Part shown: positions 1-10,385 of the stretch, piece after piece
Layout: every line of letters begins with the position of its first letter
Numbering within the stretch: the first letter of the stretch is position 1
Source: Paracoccaceae bacterium
GTDB lineage: Bacteria > Pseudomonadota > Alphaproteobacteria > Rhodobacterales > Rhodobacteraceae
Direction: 5' to 3'
DNA length: 57,642 bases
Assembly (NCBI GenBank): GCA_020447005.1
Contig: JAGRDO010000040.1
Location: forward strand, 224 to 57,865
Position numbers and translations under genes: made by a program
Notes under the pieces: model-generated
Told to the model about the DNA's origin: nothing
Database searches by the model: none
What the model saw: only the letters and a program-made list of their open reading frames with translations

Positions 1-233
1 GTGATCGGCTTGTGGCCGGTCTTTTGCAGCCAGCGCAGCATCATGATGTTCAGAAGATGCCCGACATGAAGCGATTTCGCCGTGGCGTCATAGCCGATAT
101 AGGTCGGAACGATACCCTTCACCAAAGCTTCGTCCAGCCCCTGATAATCGGTGCAATCGGCCAGAAAGCCGCGTTCGGTCATCACGCGCATGAAATCCGA
201 TTTCGGGTGGTAGGTCATCGCCGTATCGTCCAT
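1..233 (-). CDS. tyrS: Tyrosyl-tRNA synthetase, N-terminal part (cut by window edge)
   Basis: Reading the minus strand from an ATG at 231-233 gives about 77 residues that continue off the left edge. They contain [18 protein letters not shown], the nucleotide-binding segment of a bacterial class I tyrosyl-tRNA synthetase in which HVGH is the HIGH-type signature, followed by [13 protein letters not shown]. TyrS charges tRNA-Tyr with tyrosine in the cytosol. The gene is divergent from anmK, with about 50 bp between the starts, an arrangement common in Alphaproteobacteria. A second possible start lies five codons in (ATG at 216-218). Identity is firm; the KMSKS loop and C-terminal domain lie outside the window. 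Confidence 0.93.
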   Translation of the reverse strand, partial: MDDTAMTYHPKSDFMRVMTERGFLADCTDYQGLDEALVKGIVPTYIGYDATAKSLHVGHLLNIMMLRWLQKTGHKPI

Positions 234-282
234 TCTGTAAGCAAGGCCCCGTATATCCGGCAGGTAGGGCAAGGGGAAGGGC

Positions 283-1395
283 ATGTTGAAACGCGAGACG
301 GTCTGGGCGCTTGGCACGATGTCGGGAACATCGCTGGACGGGGTGGATGCCGCCCTGTTGCGCACGGATGGCGAAAGGATCCACGAATTCGGCGCGCATG
401 GCTACCGGCCCTATGAGGAGGCCGAGCGGGACGTGATCCGCGCCGCGCTGGGGCGCTGGCCGGGCGATGAGGGCGTGGCCGGGGCCGCCGAGGTGGTCGA
501 GACCGCGCATGCCGTCCTGATGGCCCGGTTTGCGGGCGAGGCGCGGATTGCCGGCTTTCACGGCCAGACGCTGGCCCATGACCCCGGCGGGCGGGGCACG
601 CATCAGGCGGGCGACGGGGCGGTTCTGGCCGAGGTTCTGGGCCTGCCGGTGGTTTGGGATTTCCGTTCGGCCGATGTGAGAATGGGCGGGCAGGGCGCGC
701 CGCTCGCGTCCTTTTTCCATTTCGCCTGCGCCAAATGGATCGGGGCGAAGACACCGCTTGCCTTTCTCAATCTTGGCGGTGTGGCCAATCTGACCTGGAT
801 CGATCCCGGCGCGCCCGCGCCCGAGGCGCCGGGCGCCTGCCTTGCCTTCGATACCGGCCCGGCCAATGCGCCGATCAACGATCTGATGCGGGCAAGGCGG
901 GGGCAGGAGCGGGACGAGGCCGGGGCACTGGCCGCGTCGGGCAAGGTCGATGAGACGGTCGTCGAAGCGTTCCTGCGCCACGGGTATTTCCGCAAGATCC
1001 CGCCGAAGTCGCTGGACCGGGATGCCTTCCCCGGTCTCGCGGATGCGGTCGCGGGCCTGTCGGACGCGGATGCGGCGGCGACGCTGACGGCGGTTGCCGC
1101 GGCGTCGGTCGCGGCGGGGGCCGAACATTTTCCCACCCCCGTTGGCCGGGTGCTGGTCGGCGGCGGCGGGCGGCACAACAAGGTTCTGATGGGCATGATC
1201 GCCGCGCGGACGGGTCTGCCGGTCGACCCTGTCGAGGCGGTGGGCCTGAACGGCGACATGCTGGAAGCGCAGGCCTTTGCCTATCTGGCGGTCCGCGTGG
1301 CGCGCGGGCTGGCGACGACCTGTCCCGGCACGACGGGCGTGGCCGCCGCCATCGGGGGGGGGCGGATCAGCAGGCCCGAAGGGGGGCAGGCATGA
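283..1395 (+). CDS. anmK: Anhydro-N-acetylmuramic acid kinase
   Basis: The 370-residue protein has the usual AnmK length. It starts with the ATP-binding segment [15 protein letters not shown] and carries [24 protein letters not shown] and a C-terminal [18 protein letters not shown]. The family opens and phosphorylates 1,6-anhydro-MurNAc to MurNAc-6-phosphate, recycling peptidoglycan fragments in the cytosol. The start is supported by a strong purine-rich ribosome site (AAGGGGAAGGG) just before the ATG. It is divergent from tyrS and overlaps the next gene by four bases (ATGA), so the two are probably translationally coupled. Confidence 0.95.
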   Translation: MLKRETVWALGTMSGTSLDGVDAALLRTDGERIHEFGAHGYRPYEEAERDVIRAALGRWPGDEGVAGAAEVVETAHAVLMARFAGEARIAGFHGQTLAHDPGGRGTHQAGDGAVLAEVLGLPVVWDFRSADVRMGGQGAPLASFFHFACAKWIGAKTPLAFLNLGGVANLTWIDPGAPAPEAPGACLAFDTGPANAPINDLMRARRGQERDEAGALAASGKVDETVVEAFLRHGYFRKIPPKSLDRDAFPGLADAVAGLSDADAAATLTAVAAASVAAGAEHFPTPVGRVLVGGGGRHNKVLMGMIAARTGLPVDPVEAVGLNGDMLEAQAFAYLAVRVARGLATTCPGTTGVAAAIGGGRISRPEGGQA

Positions 1396-2468
1396 GCGAA
1401 CCCGTCATCGTCATCGGCGCCGGTGTGATCGGCGCGGCGATCGCCCATCGCCTTGCCGGGGCGGGATCGGATGTGACGGTCATTGATGCGGGTCTGGCGG
1501 CCGGTGCGGCCTCGGGCCGGTCCTTCGGCTGGATCAATGCGAGTTTTCACCTTGACGAGCATCACTTCCACCTGCGTCTGGCCGGGATGGAGGCGCATCG
1601 GCGGCTGGCGGCCGAGCTGGGCCCGATGGGGCCGCAATGGCCCGGCGCGCTCAGCTGGGAAGAGGGCGGCGCGGCGCAGGAGAAGATGGCCGAGGGGTTG
1701 CGCGCGCTGGGATATCCGGTCCGCCTCATCGGGCGGGACGAGATCGCAAGGCTGGAGCCGGCCCTGCGCGCGGTGCCCGAGGCGGCGCTGGTGCTGCCAA
1801 GCGAGGGTGTCTGCGATCTGGCGGTCATGACCCGCGCGCTTTTGTCCCGCGCGGCGGCGCATGGGGCGCGGCTTTGCCTTGGCGTGCCGGTGCGCGAGAT
1901 CGTGACACGGGGCGGGCGCGTGGCGGGGGTTGCCGTCGAGGGCGGGGTGATCGCGGCGCAAAGGGTGGTCGTGGCGGCCGGGACGGGGGCAGAGGATCTG
2001 CTGAGGCCCCTTGGACAGGCGCTGCCGATGCTGCGCCGCCCGGCGGTCATCCTGCGCTCGGCCCCGATCGACGCGCGTCTCAACCACATCCTCGTGACGC
2101 CCGGGATGGAGTTGCGCCAGGAGCCGGATGGCCGTGTGCTGGCGCCGGCTTCGCCGAACCATCAGGGCGATGCGACGGCCGAACTGGCCGAGCCCGCGGC
2201 GGCGCTGGCCGACAAGGCGTTCGAGCGGTTGCGCCGGCTTTTGCCCGAGGTGGGCGCCACCTGGCAGGAGGCGACGTTCGCCATGCGGCCGGTGCCGGGC
2301 GATCAGTTCCCGGTCATGGGCGCGGGGAAGGTTCCCGGCCTTTACATCGCGGTCATGCATTCCGGCGCGACGCTGGCCGCGCTGGTCGGGGAACTGGCCG
2401 CGCGCGAGATTGCGGGGCGGGGGGACGCTCCGGAGCTTCGGCCCTACCGGCCCGGCCGTTTCGACTGA
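1392..2468 (+). CDS. FAD-dependent amine/glycine oxidase-like oxidoreductase (DAO family)
   Basis: The 358-residue protein opens with the dinucleotide-binding motif [26 protein letters not shown] (residues about 6-31). It ends with a DAO-type C-terminal segment ([30 protein letters not shown]) that packs on the flavin. Family members oxidise glycine, sarcosine or D-amino acids to imino acids with hydrogen peroxide or another acceptor. The actual substrate cannot be read from the sequence. Translation is coupled to anmK through an ATGA overlap, and the 3' end overlaps the convergent rarD gene by 25 bp. Confidence 0.85.
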   Translation: MSEPVIVIGAGVIGAAIAHRLAGAGSDVTVIDAGLAAGAASGRSFGWINASFHLDEHHFHLRLAGMEAHRRLAAELGPMGPQWPGALSWEEGGAAQEKMAEGLRALGYPVRLIGRDEIARLEPALRAVPEAALVLPSEGVCDLAVMTRALLSRAAAHGARLCLGVPVREIVTRGGRVAGVAVEGGVIAAQRVVVAAGTGAEDLLRPLGQALPMLRRPAVILRSAPIDARLNHILVTPGMELRQEPDGRVLAPASPNHQGDATAELAEPAAALADKAFERLRRLLPEVGATWQEATFAMRPVPGDQFPVMGAGKVPGLYIAVMHSGATLAALVGELAAREIAGRGDAPELRPYRPGRFD

Positions 2469-3358
2469 CGGAAAAGCGACCAGGAATAAAGGACAAGTGC
2501 CGCCCAGATCATCGGGAAGGCCACCGCGCGCGCCGTGCCGAAGGGTTCGCCGAACAAGAGGACCGCGGTGAGAAAGATCATCGACGGCGCGATATATTGC
2601 ATGATGGCGATGGTCGTCAGGCGCAGGCGCTTGGCGCCATTGGCGTAAAGCATCAAGGGAATGGCCGTGACCGGGCCGCAGCCGAGCAAAAGCGCGGTGA
2701 TCCCCGCATCGCCCGCCATGAAATGGCTTTCCCCCTGCCGCACCAGATAGATGTAATAGGCGATGGCAAAGGGCATCAGGATCAGGACTTCCAGCGTGAA
2801 GCCCTGATTGGGGCCGATCGGCAGGGATTTCTTGAAAAAGGCGTAAAAGCCGAAGGTCAGCGTCAGGCTGATCGCCACGACCGGAACCTGCCCGGCGACG
2901 ACTGTCAGGATCAGGACCGCGCCCCCCGCCAGCCCGATGGCCGCCCATTGCAGCGCCATCAGCTTTTCGCGCAAGAGGACCGCGCCGAGAAAGATCGAGA
3001 AAAGCGGGTTGATGTAATAGCCAAGGGCGGTGTCGAGCGCATGGCCCGCCCCGATGGCCCAGACATAGATGCCCCAGTTCGTACTGATCAGCAGCGCGGT
3101 CAGCATCGCCATCAGGATCATGCGCGGGCTTTTCAGTGCGCGCATCAGATCGGCGCCGCGCCCGGTGGCGGCAAGGACCAGAAGCGCCACCGGCAGCGAC
3201 CAGAGGACACGGTGAACCACCACTTCCGACGCGGGAACCGAGGCCAGCGCCTTCATGTAGAGCGGCAAGAGCCCCCAGAGCCCATAGGCCGAAAGCGCGA
3301 AGAAAAAGCCGGGCAGCGTGTCCTCGGCGGTGTTCGCTGGGGCAGGGGTCTTCGTCAT
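2444..3358 (-). CDS. rarD: RarD-type EamA-family transporter
   Basis: The 304-residue polytopic membrane protein has about ten hydrophobic segments. Family-typical stretches include SAYGLWGLLPLYMKAL near the N-terminus, VVVHRVLWSLP, NWGIYVWAIGAGHALDTALG, GYYINPLFSIFLG and IAIMQYIAPSMIFL. RarD proteins are inner-membrane EamA/DMT permeases first named from chloramphenicol sensitivity; the natural cargo is not settled. I chose ATG 3358 (MTKTPAP) because a GGAG lies about 10 nt upstream and the nine codons before it are unlike the family. It lies 29 bp downstream of the desaturase on the same strand and may be co-transcribed with it. Confidence 0.9.
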   Translation of the reverse strand: MTKTPAPANTAEDTLPGFFFALSAYGLWGLLPLYMKALASVPASEVVVHRVLWSLPVALLVLAATGRGADLMRALKSPRMILMAMLTALLISTNWGIYVWAIGAGHALDTALGYYINPLFSIFLGAVLLREKLMALQWAAIGLAGGAVLILTVVAGQVPVVAISLTLTFGFYAFFKKSLPIGPNQGFTLEVLILMPFAIAYYIYLVRQGESHFMAGDAGITALLLGCGPVTAIPLMLYANGAKRLRLTTIAIMQYIAPSMIFLTAVLLFGEPFGTARAVAFPMIWAALVLYSWSLFRQSKRPGR

Positions 3359-3387
3359 GTCGTGGCGCTCCGCGATGCAGGGCATGC

Positions 3388-4350
3388 TTAGCCCGCGGCG
3401 TCGTCGGGGGCCAGACCCGGCATTGTGCCCGACACATTGCCGCCCCGGGGGCCGTCGCCGCCCGGGCGGCGGCGGTCAAGATAGGCCCGCGTGAAGGCGG
3501 CATAGCCCGGTGCCGTGACGCGCAGCCGGTCGCGCATCAGCCGGTGCAGGCGCGGCAGGTGGTGAAAGGGTACGCTCGGGGCAACATGGTGTTCGACATG
3601 ATAGGGCATGTTCCAGGCCAGAAACCGGACCATGCCGGTGGTAAAGGTCGTGCGGGTGTTTTCGAACATGTTCGCGACAAAGGCGCAGTCGCCATGTTCG
3701 GCCAGCAGGTAAAGCCGCAGGAAAGGTTGCCCGATGAGCGAGGGCACGATCCAGAGCCAGACGACGAGGGGCGACCAGACGAGCGACAAGAGGGCAAGGG
3801 CGTAGACCGCAAGGTGCAGCCGTGCCTCGCGGACAAGGCGCGGCATCGCGCGGTCCGGCAGGTAGGGCGCGGGCGCGCCCCGGGCCGCCATCCGGATCAG
3901 CGTCGCGATGCTGGCACGCCAGTAGGGCAGGCCCGAGACATGGAATAGCCAGCCGCGCACCGTCGCGGGCCCCGGCGCGGCAAGCTCGGGGTCGTGGCCG
4001 GGGATGTTGGTGAAGCGGTGATGGGCAAGGTGAAAGGCGCGGAACCACTGGAAGGGCAGGATCAGGACGAGACCGGCGAGGGTGCCCGCGGCCTCGTTCA
4101 GCCAGCCGGTCGCGAAGGGGGTCTTGTGCGTGCATTCATGTTCGAGCGTGAAAAGAAAGGTGATCAGGATGCCGTGAAGCGGCAGAAAGAGGGGCCAGAA
4201 AGGCGCACGGAGCCCGATCAGGGCCGTGGTCGCCGCGATCAGCCCGAGATGCAGCGCAAGATGCCGCAGCCCGGCCCGGTCGCTGCGCTGGGTGAGGGCC
4301 GCCCGGTCGGCGCTGCCGAGGCTGGCAAGGAAGGTCTTGTGATCCGTCAT
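3388..4350 (-). CDS. Fatty acid desaturase family membrane protein
   Basis: The 320-residue integral membrane protein has the three histidine boxes of membrane di-iron desaturases/hydroxylases: HECTH (71-75), HLAHH (107-111) and HVEHH (251-255). Hydrophobic pairs lie around residues 33-68, 87-100 and 180-215. These enzymes use oxygen and electrons from ferredoxin or cytochrome to introduce double bonds or hydroxyls into lipid-like substrates. Whether the substrate is a phospholipid acyl chain, a carotenoid or an alkane is unclear. The short first loop suggests the FA_desaturase branch rather than AlkB. The start at ATG 4350 (MTDHKTFLASL) fits the family; the open frame upstream is non-coding. 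It is divergent from the SDR gene. Confidence 0.85.
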   Translation of the reverse strand: MTDHKTFLASLGSADRAALTQRSDRAGLRHLALHLGLIAATTALIGLRAPFWPLFLPLHGILITFLFTLEHECTHKTPFATGWLNEAAGTLAGLVLILPFQWFRAFHLAHHRFTNIPGHDPELAAPGPATVRGWLFHVSGLPYWRASIATLIRMAARGAPAPYLPDRAMPRLVREARLHLAVYALALLSLVWSPLVVWLWIVPSLIGQPFLRLYLLAEHGDCAFVANMFENTRTTFTTGMVRFLAWNMPYHVEHHVAPSVPFHHLPRLHRLMRDRLRVTAPGYAAFTRAYLDRRRPGGDGPRGGNVSGTMPGLAPDDAAG

Positions 4351-4452
4351 GCGCCGAGTTTCGTGCAAGCAGGTGACGCAGGCAAGCCATGCCCGTAAAG
4401 TCCGGCCAAAGACGGGGAAGTTGGCACCGATGGTCCGAAAGGCAGGCATTTG

Positions 4453-5223
4453 ATGGCGGGGGTCGAGGGGCGGGTCGCATTGGTGACGGGGGCCGGCAGC
4501 GGGGATGGCATCGGCTTTGCCTGCGCGAAGGCGCTGCGCATGGCCGGCGCGCGCGTGGCGATCACCTCGACGACCGCGCGCATTCACGATCGCCGGGCCG
4601 AACTGGGGGCCGAGGGGACCTTTGCCGCGATTGCCGATCTGACCCGGGAGGCGGAGGTTCGCGCGCTGGTGGCCGCAACCCGCGCCGCGCTTGGCCCCGT
4701 CGATATTCTGGTGAACAACGCGGGGATGGTGCAGACCGGCCGGCGGTTCGCCCGCCGCACGCTGGCAGGGATCGGCGATGAGGCCTGGGAGCACGGGCTG
4801 GCCATCAACCTGACATCGGCGATGCGCCTGTCGCGGGCGGTTCTGCCATCGATGATGCGGCGCGGATATGGCCGTATCGTGCACATGTCTTCGGTCACCG
4901 GTCCGGTTGTGGCGATCCCGGGATCGAGGGTCTATGGCGCGGCGAAGGCGGGGCTTCTCGGGTTGACCCGCGAAATGGCGGTCGAGGTGGCGGCCAAGGG
5001 GGTGACGGTCAACTGCATCGGGCCGGGCTGGATCAGGACCGGTTCATCCGGCAAGGACGAGATCGCGGCCGGGACGCATACGCCGGTGGGCCGCCCCGGC
5101 ACGCCGATGGAGGTTGCCCATGTGGCGCGGTTCCTCGCCTCGGAAGAGGCGAGCTATCTGACCGGGCAGATGATCGTGGTCGACGGCGGCAACACGATTC
5201 AGGAATTCAAGGTCGCTTTATAG
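4453..5223 (+). CDS. Short-chain dehydrogenase/reductase (SDR family)
   Basis: The 256-residue classical SDR has the cofactor motif TGAGSGDGIG (residues 12-21), the NNAG structural motif (88-91), and the catalytic Ser in HMSS (146/147) with Tyr161 and Lys165 in YGAAK. The C-terminal VDGGNTIQEFK is typical of FabG-like SDRs. It should be an NAD(P)-dependent oxidoreductase of a keto/hydroxy substrate. FabG proper is encoded at 9182, so a dedicated catabolic or biosynthetic role is more likely here. A TTG lies one codon upstream, but ATG 4453 follows a purine-rich GAAAGGCAGG and is preferred. Confidence 0.88.
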   Translation: MAGVEGRVALVTGAGSGDGIGFACAKALRMAGARVAITSTTARIHDRRAELGAEGTFAAIADLTREAEVRALVAATRAALGPVDILVNNAGMVQTGRRFARRTLAGIGDEAWEHGLAINLTSAMRLSRAVLPSMMRRGYGRIVHMSSVTGPVVAIPGSRVYGAAKAGLLGLTREMAVEVAAKGVTVNCIGPGWIRTGSSGKDEIAAGTHTPVGRPGTPMEVAHVARFLASEEASYLTGQMIVVDGGNTIQEFKVAL

Positions 5224-5236
5224 GCGCGGATCGGGG

Positions 5237-5252
5237 CCCGCCTTGCGGCGGG
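5237..5252. terminator. GC-rich hairpin between convergent SDR gene and eno
   Basis: CCCGCC (5237-5242), a four-base loop and GGCGGG (5247-5252) form a perfect 6-bp stem. It sits between the convergent stops at 5223 and 5289, so it could end transcripts from both sides. No long T-tract follows on either strand, so a classical intrinsic terminator is only moderately supported. Confidence 0.45.
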
Positions 5253-5264
5253 CGCCTCCGGCGG

Positions 5265-5287
5265 GGGGTATTTCGGCAATGAAGAAG
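5265..5287 (+). repeat. Dispersed intergenic motif, copy A
   Basis: This 23-base segment, beginning GGGGTATTT and ending CAATGAAGAAG, matches the segment at 9145-9167 at 21 of 23 positions. In both places it sits at the downstream edge of a GC-rich hairpin region in a non-coding gap. A more diverged relative lies at about 38355-38380. Such motifs are familiar between genes in Rhodobacterales genomes; their function is unknown. Confidence 0.6.
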
Positions 5288-5288
5288 C

Positions 5289-6641
<1,353 letters not shown>

Positions 6642-7523
6642 TTACGCCGTCGGGGCGGTTAACGCTAACTTCCGCTCGCGCAGATAGGTGTAGAAGGCGG
6701 CGGCGACGATCACGGCGGCGCCGGCGATCGTGTAGGGATCGGGGCGTTCGGCGAAGACCATGGCGCCGATGATCATGGAAAAGACCAGCCGCGAATAGCG
6801 GAAGGGCATCAGCGAGGAGGCGTCCGCCGCACGCATCGCGGCGACGATGGCGTAGTAGCCGGATGTGCCGCAGGCCACGGCGAAGGCGATCTGCATCCAG
6901 TTCAGCGTGCTGACCGGCAGCGGGGCGGGGCCGAAGGCCAGAAGCCCGGCGCCCGCGAGGATCACCGCGAAGAAGCCGTGAAAGGAAATGGCCATGGACG
7001 GGATGCCGGCCGGGATGCGGCGCGTGATGAGATCGCGCACCGCGATGGTCACGACGGTGACAAGGACGAGGGCGGCCTCGGGCTGAAAGCCTTCGAAGCC
7101 GGGGCGCAGGATCAGAAGAACGCCCGCAAAGCCCGCGACGATGGCGGCCCAGCGCCGCCAGCCGACCGCCTCGCCGAAGAAAAGCGCGGCCCCGGCCGTG
7201 GTGGCGAGCGGCGTTGCCTGAAACACCGCCGCCACGGTCGAGATCGGCACGAGCGAGAGCGCGGTGACGAAGGTCAGCCCGCTTACCGCCTCGGCCGCGG
7301 TGCGCAGCGCGACCTGCGGCACCAAAAGCGCGGCCCACATCCGCCGCCATGCGGACGGCCCCACGAGGGCGGCGAAGACCACCGCCCCGCCGATGCCGAG
7401 CATGACCAGCACCTGCCCGATGGGCAGGCCCCCGGTCAGGGCCTTGACGAAGGCGTCCTCGACCGAGAAAGCGGCCATGGAAAAGACGACGAGCGCGATG
7501 CCGCGCAGGTTCCGCGAGATCAT
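6642..7523 (-). CDS. EamA/DMT-family drug/metabolite exporter
   Basis: The 293-residue protein has ten predicted membrane helices in two EamA halves. The first runs from about LRGIALVVFSMAAFSVEDAF, and the second begins near LVLVTVVTIAVRDLITRRIP. The pattern GEAVGWRRWAAIVAGFAGVLLILRPG at the end of the first half is typical of the family. Substrate is unknown. It overlaps the fur-like gene by four bases (ATGA on the minus strand), so the two form a translationally coupled pair with the regulator first. Metal-responsive control of this exporter is therefore conceivable but not shown. Confidence 0.85.
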   Translation of the reverse strand: MISRNLRGIALVVFSMAAFSVEDAFVKALTGGLPIGQVLVMLGIGGAVVFAALVGPSAWRRMWAALLVPQVALRTAAEAVSGLTFVTALSLVPISTVAAVFQATPLATTAGAALFFGEAVGWRRWAAIVAGFAGVLLILRPGFEGFQPEAALVLVTVVTIAVRDLITRRIPAGIPSMAISFHGFFAVILAGAGLLAFGPAPLPVSTLNWMQIAFAVACGTSGYYAIVAAMRAADASSLMPFRYSRLVFSMIIGAMVFAERPDPYTIAGAAVIVAAAFYTYLRERKLALTAPTA

Positions 7524-7942
7524 TCGCGGCCGCGCAATTTGAGCGGCATTCCGAAAAGTTCGAGCCGGTGGCCGGTCAGGCGGTAGCCGAGGCGGCGCGC
7601 GATCCTGTCCTGCAGCGCCTCGATTTCAGGATCGACGAATTCGATGACCTTGCCGGTCGTCAGGTCGATCAGGTGATCGTGATGGGCGCGTTCGGCATCT
7701 TCGTAACGCGCGCGCCCGTCGCCGAATTCGACCTTGTCGAGGATGCCCGCCTCGTCAAAGAGCTTGACCGTCCGGTAGACCGTGGCCAGCGAGATCTTCG
7801 GGTCGATCGCCGAGGCGCGTGTATAGAGAAGTTCGGCATCGGGGTGATCGTCGGACTCCTCGAGCACGCGCGCGATGGTGCGACGCTGTTCGGTCATCCT
7901 GAGACCCTTGGCTTCGCAGCGCTCTATGATCGACTCGGTCAT
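7520..7942 (-). CDS. fur: Fur-family metal-responsive regulator (Fur/Mur)
   Basis: The 140-residue protein has a winged-helix segment (MTEQRRTIARVLEES, SLATVYRTVKLFDEAGIL) and the Fur dimerisation/metal segment ARYEDAERAHHDHLIDLTTG, whose HHDH residues are typical ligands. Rhodobacterales versions of this protein often act as manganese-responsive Mur rather than iron-responsive Fur, and sequence alone does not decide between them. I chose ATG 7942 because a GGAAAG precedes it; ATG 7963 would add seven residues but has no ribosome site. The open frame continues far upstream on this strand only as a compositional artefact. It is coupled to the downstream exporter gene. Confidence 0.88.
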   Translation of the reverse strand: MTESIIERCEAKGLRMTEQRRTIARVLEESDDHPDAELLYTRASAIDPKISLATVYRTVKLFDEAGILDKVEFGDGRARYEDAERAHHDHLIDLTTGKVIEFVDPEIEALQDRIARRLGYRLTGHRLELFGMPLKLRGRE

Positions 7943-8173
7943 CTGGCTTTCCGGTTGCTCCATTCGCGGTTTACGAAATATTGGCGGATGCGGAAAGCCA
8001 TCAAGGACAAAACTTCCATGGACACGGTGCGGCCCGCCCGAGGCCCGGCCCGCCGGGCGCGGGGGGCGCAGGCAGGCGTTGCCAAGCGCGGCGGGCCTTA
8101 TCGCGGCCATTGCGTTGCGATCGCGATACCGGCAGGTTATGGCAGCGATGAAGGACAAGGATGAGAGGGGCAG

Positions 8174-9106
8174 ATGCGGGCATTCGTTTTTCCGGGGCAG
8201 GGAGCCCAGGTAACCGGCATGGGACGCGCGCTGGCCGAGGCCTATCCGGCCGCGCGGGCCGTCTATGACGAGGTCGATGACGCGCTTGGCGAAAAGCTGT
8301 CGGCGCTGATCTGGGAGGGCACGCAGGAGGAGCTGACGCTGACGCAGAACGCCCAGCCCGCGCTGATGGCGACATCGATCGCGGCGCTGCGGGCGCTGGA
8401 GGCCGAAGGCGTCGGCGTTGCGAGCGCGGCCTATGTCGCCGGCCATTCGCTGGGTGAATATTCCGCGCTTTGCGCGGCGGGCGCGCTGAGCCTGGCCGAT
8501 ACCGCGCGTCTGTTGCGGCTGCGCGGCAAGGCGATGCAGGAGGCGGTTCCGGTCGGGGTCGGCGCGATGGCGGCGCTGCTCGGGCTTGATTTCGCGGCCG
8601 CGTCCGAGGTGGCGGCGGAGGCGGCCCGGGGCGGGGAAATCTGTCAGGCGGCCAATGACAACGATCCCGCGCAGGTGGTTGTGTCGGGTCACAAGGGCGC
8701 GGTCGAGCGGGCGCTGGAGATCGCCAGGGGGCGGGGTGCCAAGCGGGCGATCCTGCTGCCGGTCTCTGCCCCGTTCCATTGCGCGCTGATGGCGCCGGCA
8801 GCCGAGGCGATGGCGCGGGCGCTGGACGATGTCGCGATCCGGACGCCGGCGGTGCCGGTCGTGGCCAATGTCATCGCGCGCGCCGTCGATGAGCCGGATG
8901 TGATCCGTGCGCTTCTGGTCGAACAGGTGACCGGGTCGGTGCGCTGGCGGGAATCGGTCGAATGGATGGCCGCGCAGGGCGTGACGTCGTTCTGGGAGAT
9001 CGGGGCGGGCAAGGCGCTGTCGGGCATGATCCGGCGGATCGCGAAAGAGGCCGAGACGCGCGCGGTGGGCACGCCCGAGGATGTGGCGGCCGCGGTTGCG
9101 GGGTAA
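8174..9106 (+). CDS. fabD: Malonyl-CoA:ACP transacylase
   Basis: The 310-residue protein has the FabD start FVFPGQGAQVTGMGRAL and the nucleophile motif GHSLGEYSAL with Ser92. QAANDNDPAQVVVSG and PVSAPFHCALM, carrying the catalytic His, follow. It moves malonyl groups from CoA to acyl carrier protein to feed fatty acid elongation. GAGAGGGGCAG just before the ATG is a good ribosome site. It leads a fabD-fabG-acpP cluster; the 75-bp gap to fabG contains an intergenic repeat. Confidence 0.97.
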   Translation: MRAFVFPGQGAQVTGMGRALAEAYPAARAVYDEVDDALGEKLSALIWEGTQEELTLTQNAQPALMATSIAALRALEAEGVGVASAAYVAGHSLGEYSALCAAGALSLADTARLLRLRGKAMQEAVPVGVGAMAALLGLDFAAASEVAAEAARGGEICQAANDNDPAQVVVSGHKGAVERALEIARGRGAKRAILLPVSAPFHCALMAPAAEAMARALDDVAIRTPAVPVVANVIARAVDEPDVIRALLVEQVTGSVRWRESVEWMAAQGVTSFWEIGAGKALSGMIRRIAKEAETRAVGTPEDVAAAVAG

Positions 9107-9144
9107 GCGGCCGGGAAGGGCGCTGCCCTCCCCGGACCCCACCC

Positions 9145-9167
9145 GGGGTATTTGGACAATGAAGAAG
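9145..9167 (+). repeat. Dispersed intergenic motif, copy B
   Basis: This is the second copy of the GGGGTATTT...CAATGAAGAAG segment, 21/23 identical to copy A. An imperfect hairpin containing GGGCGCTGCCC lies just upstream (about 9117-9131). The motif ends 14 bases before the fabG start codon, so here it lies inside a probable operon, in the fabG leader. Confidence 0.6.
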
Positions 9168-9181
9168 ACGAGGAAAGCAGG

Positions 9182-9919
9182 ATGTTCGATCTGAGCGGGA
9201 AATCGGCGCTGGTGACGGGGGCGTCGGGGGGAATTGGTGGCGCCATCGCCAGGGCGCTTCATGGCGCGGGCGCGACCGTGGCCCTTTCGGGAACGCGTGA
9301 AGCCCCGTTGCGCGAACTGGCCGCGGATCTGGGTGAGAGGGTGCATGTGCTGACCTGCAACCTTGCGGATCCGGAAGCGGTCGAGGGGTTGCCGAAAAAG
9401 GCCGCCCTGGCGATGGGGGGGCTGGATATTCTGGTGAACAATGCCGGGATCACGCGCGACAACCTGTTCATGCGGGTGTCGGACGAGGAGTGGCGCGAGG
9501 TGCTGGATGTCAACCTGACATCGACCTTCCGGCTGTGCCGGGGCGTGTTGCGCGGCATGATGAAGGCGCGCTGGGGCAGGATCGTCAACATCACCTCGAT
9601 CGTGGGGACGACGGGCAATCCGGGGCAGGGAAATTACAGCGCGGCAAAGGCCGGGGTCACGGGGATGAGCAAGGCTTTGGCGCAGGAGGTGGCGACGCGC
9701 GGCATCACGGTGAACTGTGTTGCGCCCGGCTTCATCGCGACCCCGATGACCGACAAGCTGAATGACGACCAGAAGGCGCGGATTTCCGAGCGTATTCCCG
9801 CCGGGCGCATGGGCACGCCCGAGGAGATCGCCGCCGCCGTGCTTTATCTGGCCAGCAACGAGGCCGGCTATGTCACCGGGGCCACGCTGCATGTGAATGG
9901 CGGGATGAATATGGTGTGA
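9182..9919 (+). CDS. fabG: 3-oxoacyl-ACP reductase
   Basis: The 245-residue SDR protein has the FabG hallmarks: TGASGGIG cofactor loop (residues 12-19), NNAG, catalytic Tyr152 and Lys156 in YSAAK, NCVAPGFIATPMTDKL and the C-terminal TGATLHVNGGM. It reduces 3-oxoacyl-ACP with NADPH in the elongation cycle. The open frame extends ten codons upstream into the dispersed repeat, but ATG 9182 with AGGAAAGCAGG before it gives the standard N-terminus MFDLSGKSALVTG. Its place between fabD and acpP supports the assignment over other SDRs. Confidence 0.97.
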   Translation: MFDLSGKSALVTGASGGIGGAIARALHGAGATVALSGTREAPLRELAADLGERVHVLTCNLADPEAVEGLPKKAALAMGGLDILVNNAGITRDNLFMRVSDEEWREVLDVNLTSTFRLCRGVLRGMMKARWGRIVNITSIVGTTGNPGQGNYSAAKAGVTGMSKALAQEVATRGITVNCVAPGFIATPMTDKLNDDQKARISERIPAGRMGTPEEIAAAVLYLASNEAGYVTGATLHVNGGMNMV

Positions 9920-9973
9920 GCGGGCTTTGCCCCGCGCGGGCGATTTCGCCTGCAAAGGTGATTGCGAAAGCGT

Positions 9974-10001
9974 TTGCCAAGGGATTAGACTGTGGTATAG
10001 G
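9974..10001 (+). promoter_or_regulatory. Candidate sigma-70 promoter for acpP
   Basis: TTGCCA (9974-9979), a 16-base spacer and TATAGG (9996-10001) lie about 125 bases upstream of the acpP start, in the gap after fabG. The gap is long for an operon, and acpP is usually very highly expressed, so a private promoter is plausible. This is motif matching only. Confidence 0.45.
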
Positions 10002-10125
10002 CCAGCGCGAAGTGCCGGGAGGATGTGTTCTTTTCCGGTGGCCTTTGCTACGGGCAAGGTCGGAGCCGCTCTGATAGAGCAAGGGACAACGAAGCGGGAT
10101 TGGCCCGCAAAAATGAGGAATGACC

Positions 10126-10359
10126 ATGAGCGACATCGCAGATCGCGTTAAGAAAATCGTCGTCGAGCATCTGGGCGTTGAAGGGGACAAGGTGACGGAA
10201 GCCGCCTCGTTCATCGACGATCTCGGCGCTGACAGCCTTGACACCGTTGAGCTGGTGATGGCGTTCGAGGAAGAATTCGGGATCGAGATTCCGGACGATG
10301 CCGCCGAAACGATCCAGACCTTCGGCGATGCGGTCAAGTTCATCTCGGAAGCCGCCTGA
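10126..10359 (+). CDS. acpP: Acyl carrier protein
   Basis: The 77-residue acidic protein starts [18 protein letters not shown] and carries the 4'-phosphopantetheine attachment site [10 protein letters not shown] with Ser37. It carries acyl intermediates of fatty acid synthesis on its prosthetic arm in the cytosol. An ATG two codons upstream is in frame, but GAGGAA (10115-10120) is spaced correctly only for 10126, which also gives the canonical N-terminus. A strong terminator follows at 10386, so transcription probably stops here rather than running into a fabF gene. Confidence 0.97.
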   Translation: MSDIADRVKKIVVEHLGVEGDKVTEAASFIDDLGADSLDTVELVMAFEEEFGIEIPDDAAETIQTFGDAVKFISEAA

Positions 10360-10385
10360 ACCTTTCGGACCGGATTTCTGGAAGT

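Noticed and set aside
1637-3391. 584-codon plus-strand frame across the FAD oxidase and rarD
   Set aside because: It runs out of frame through one clear gene and antisense through another, and is rich in Arg/Gly/Ala as expected for a shadow.
4389-4781. Plus-strand frame overlapping the SDR gene start
   Set aside because: It is a frame-shifted reading of the SDR coding region; the SDR frame has all catalytic motifs.
7520-10057. 845-codon open frame on the minus strand
   Set aside because: Only its last 140 codons are the Fur-family gene. The rest is antisense to fabD and fabG, which have full family matches, and has the Arg/Pro/His-rich composition of a high-GC shadow frame.
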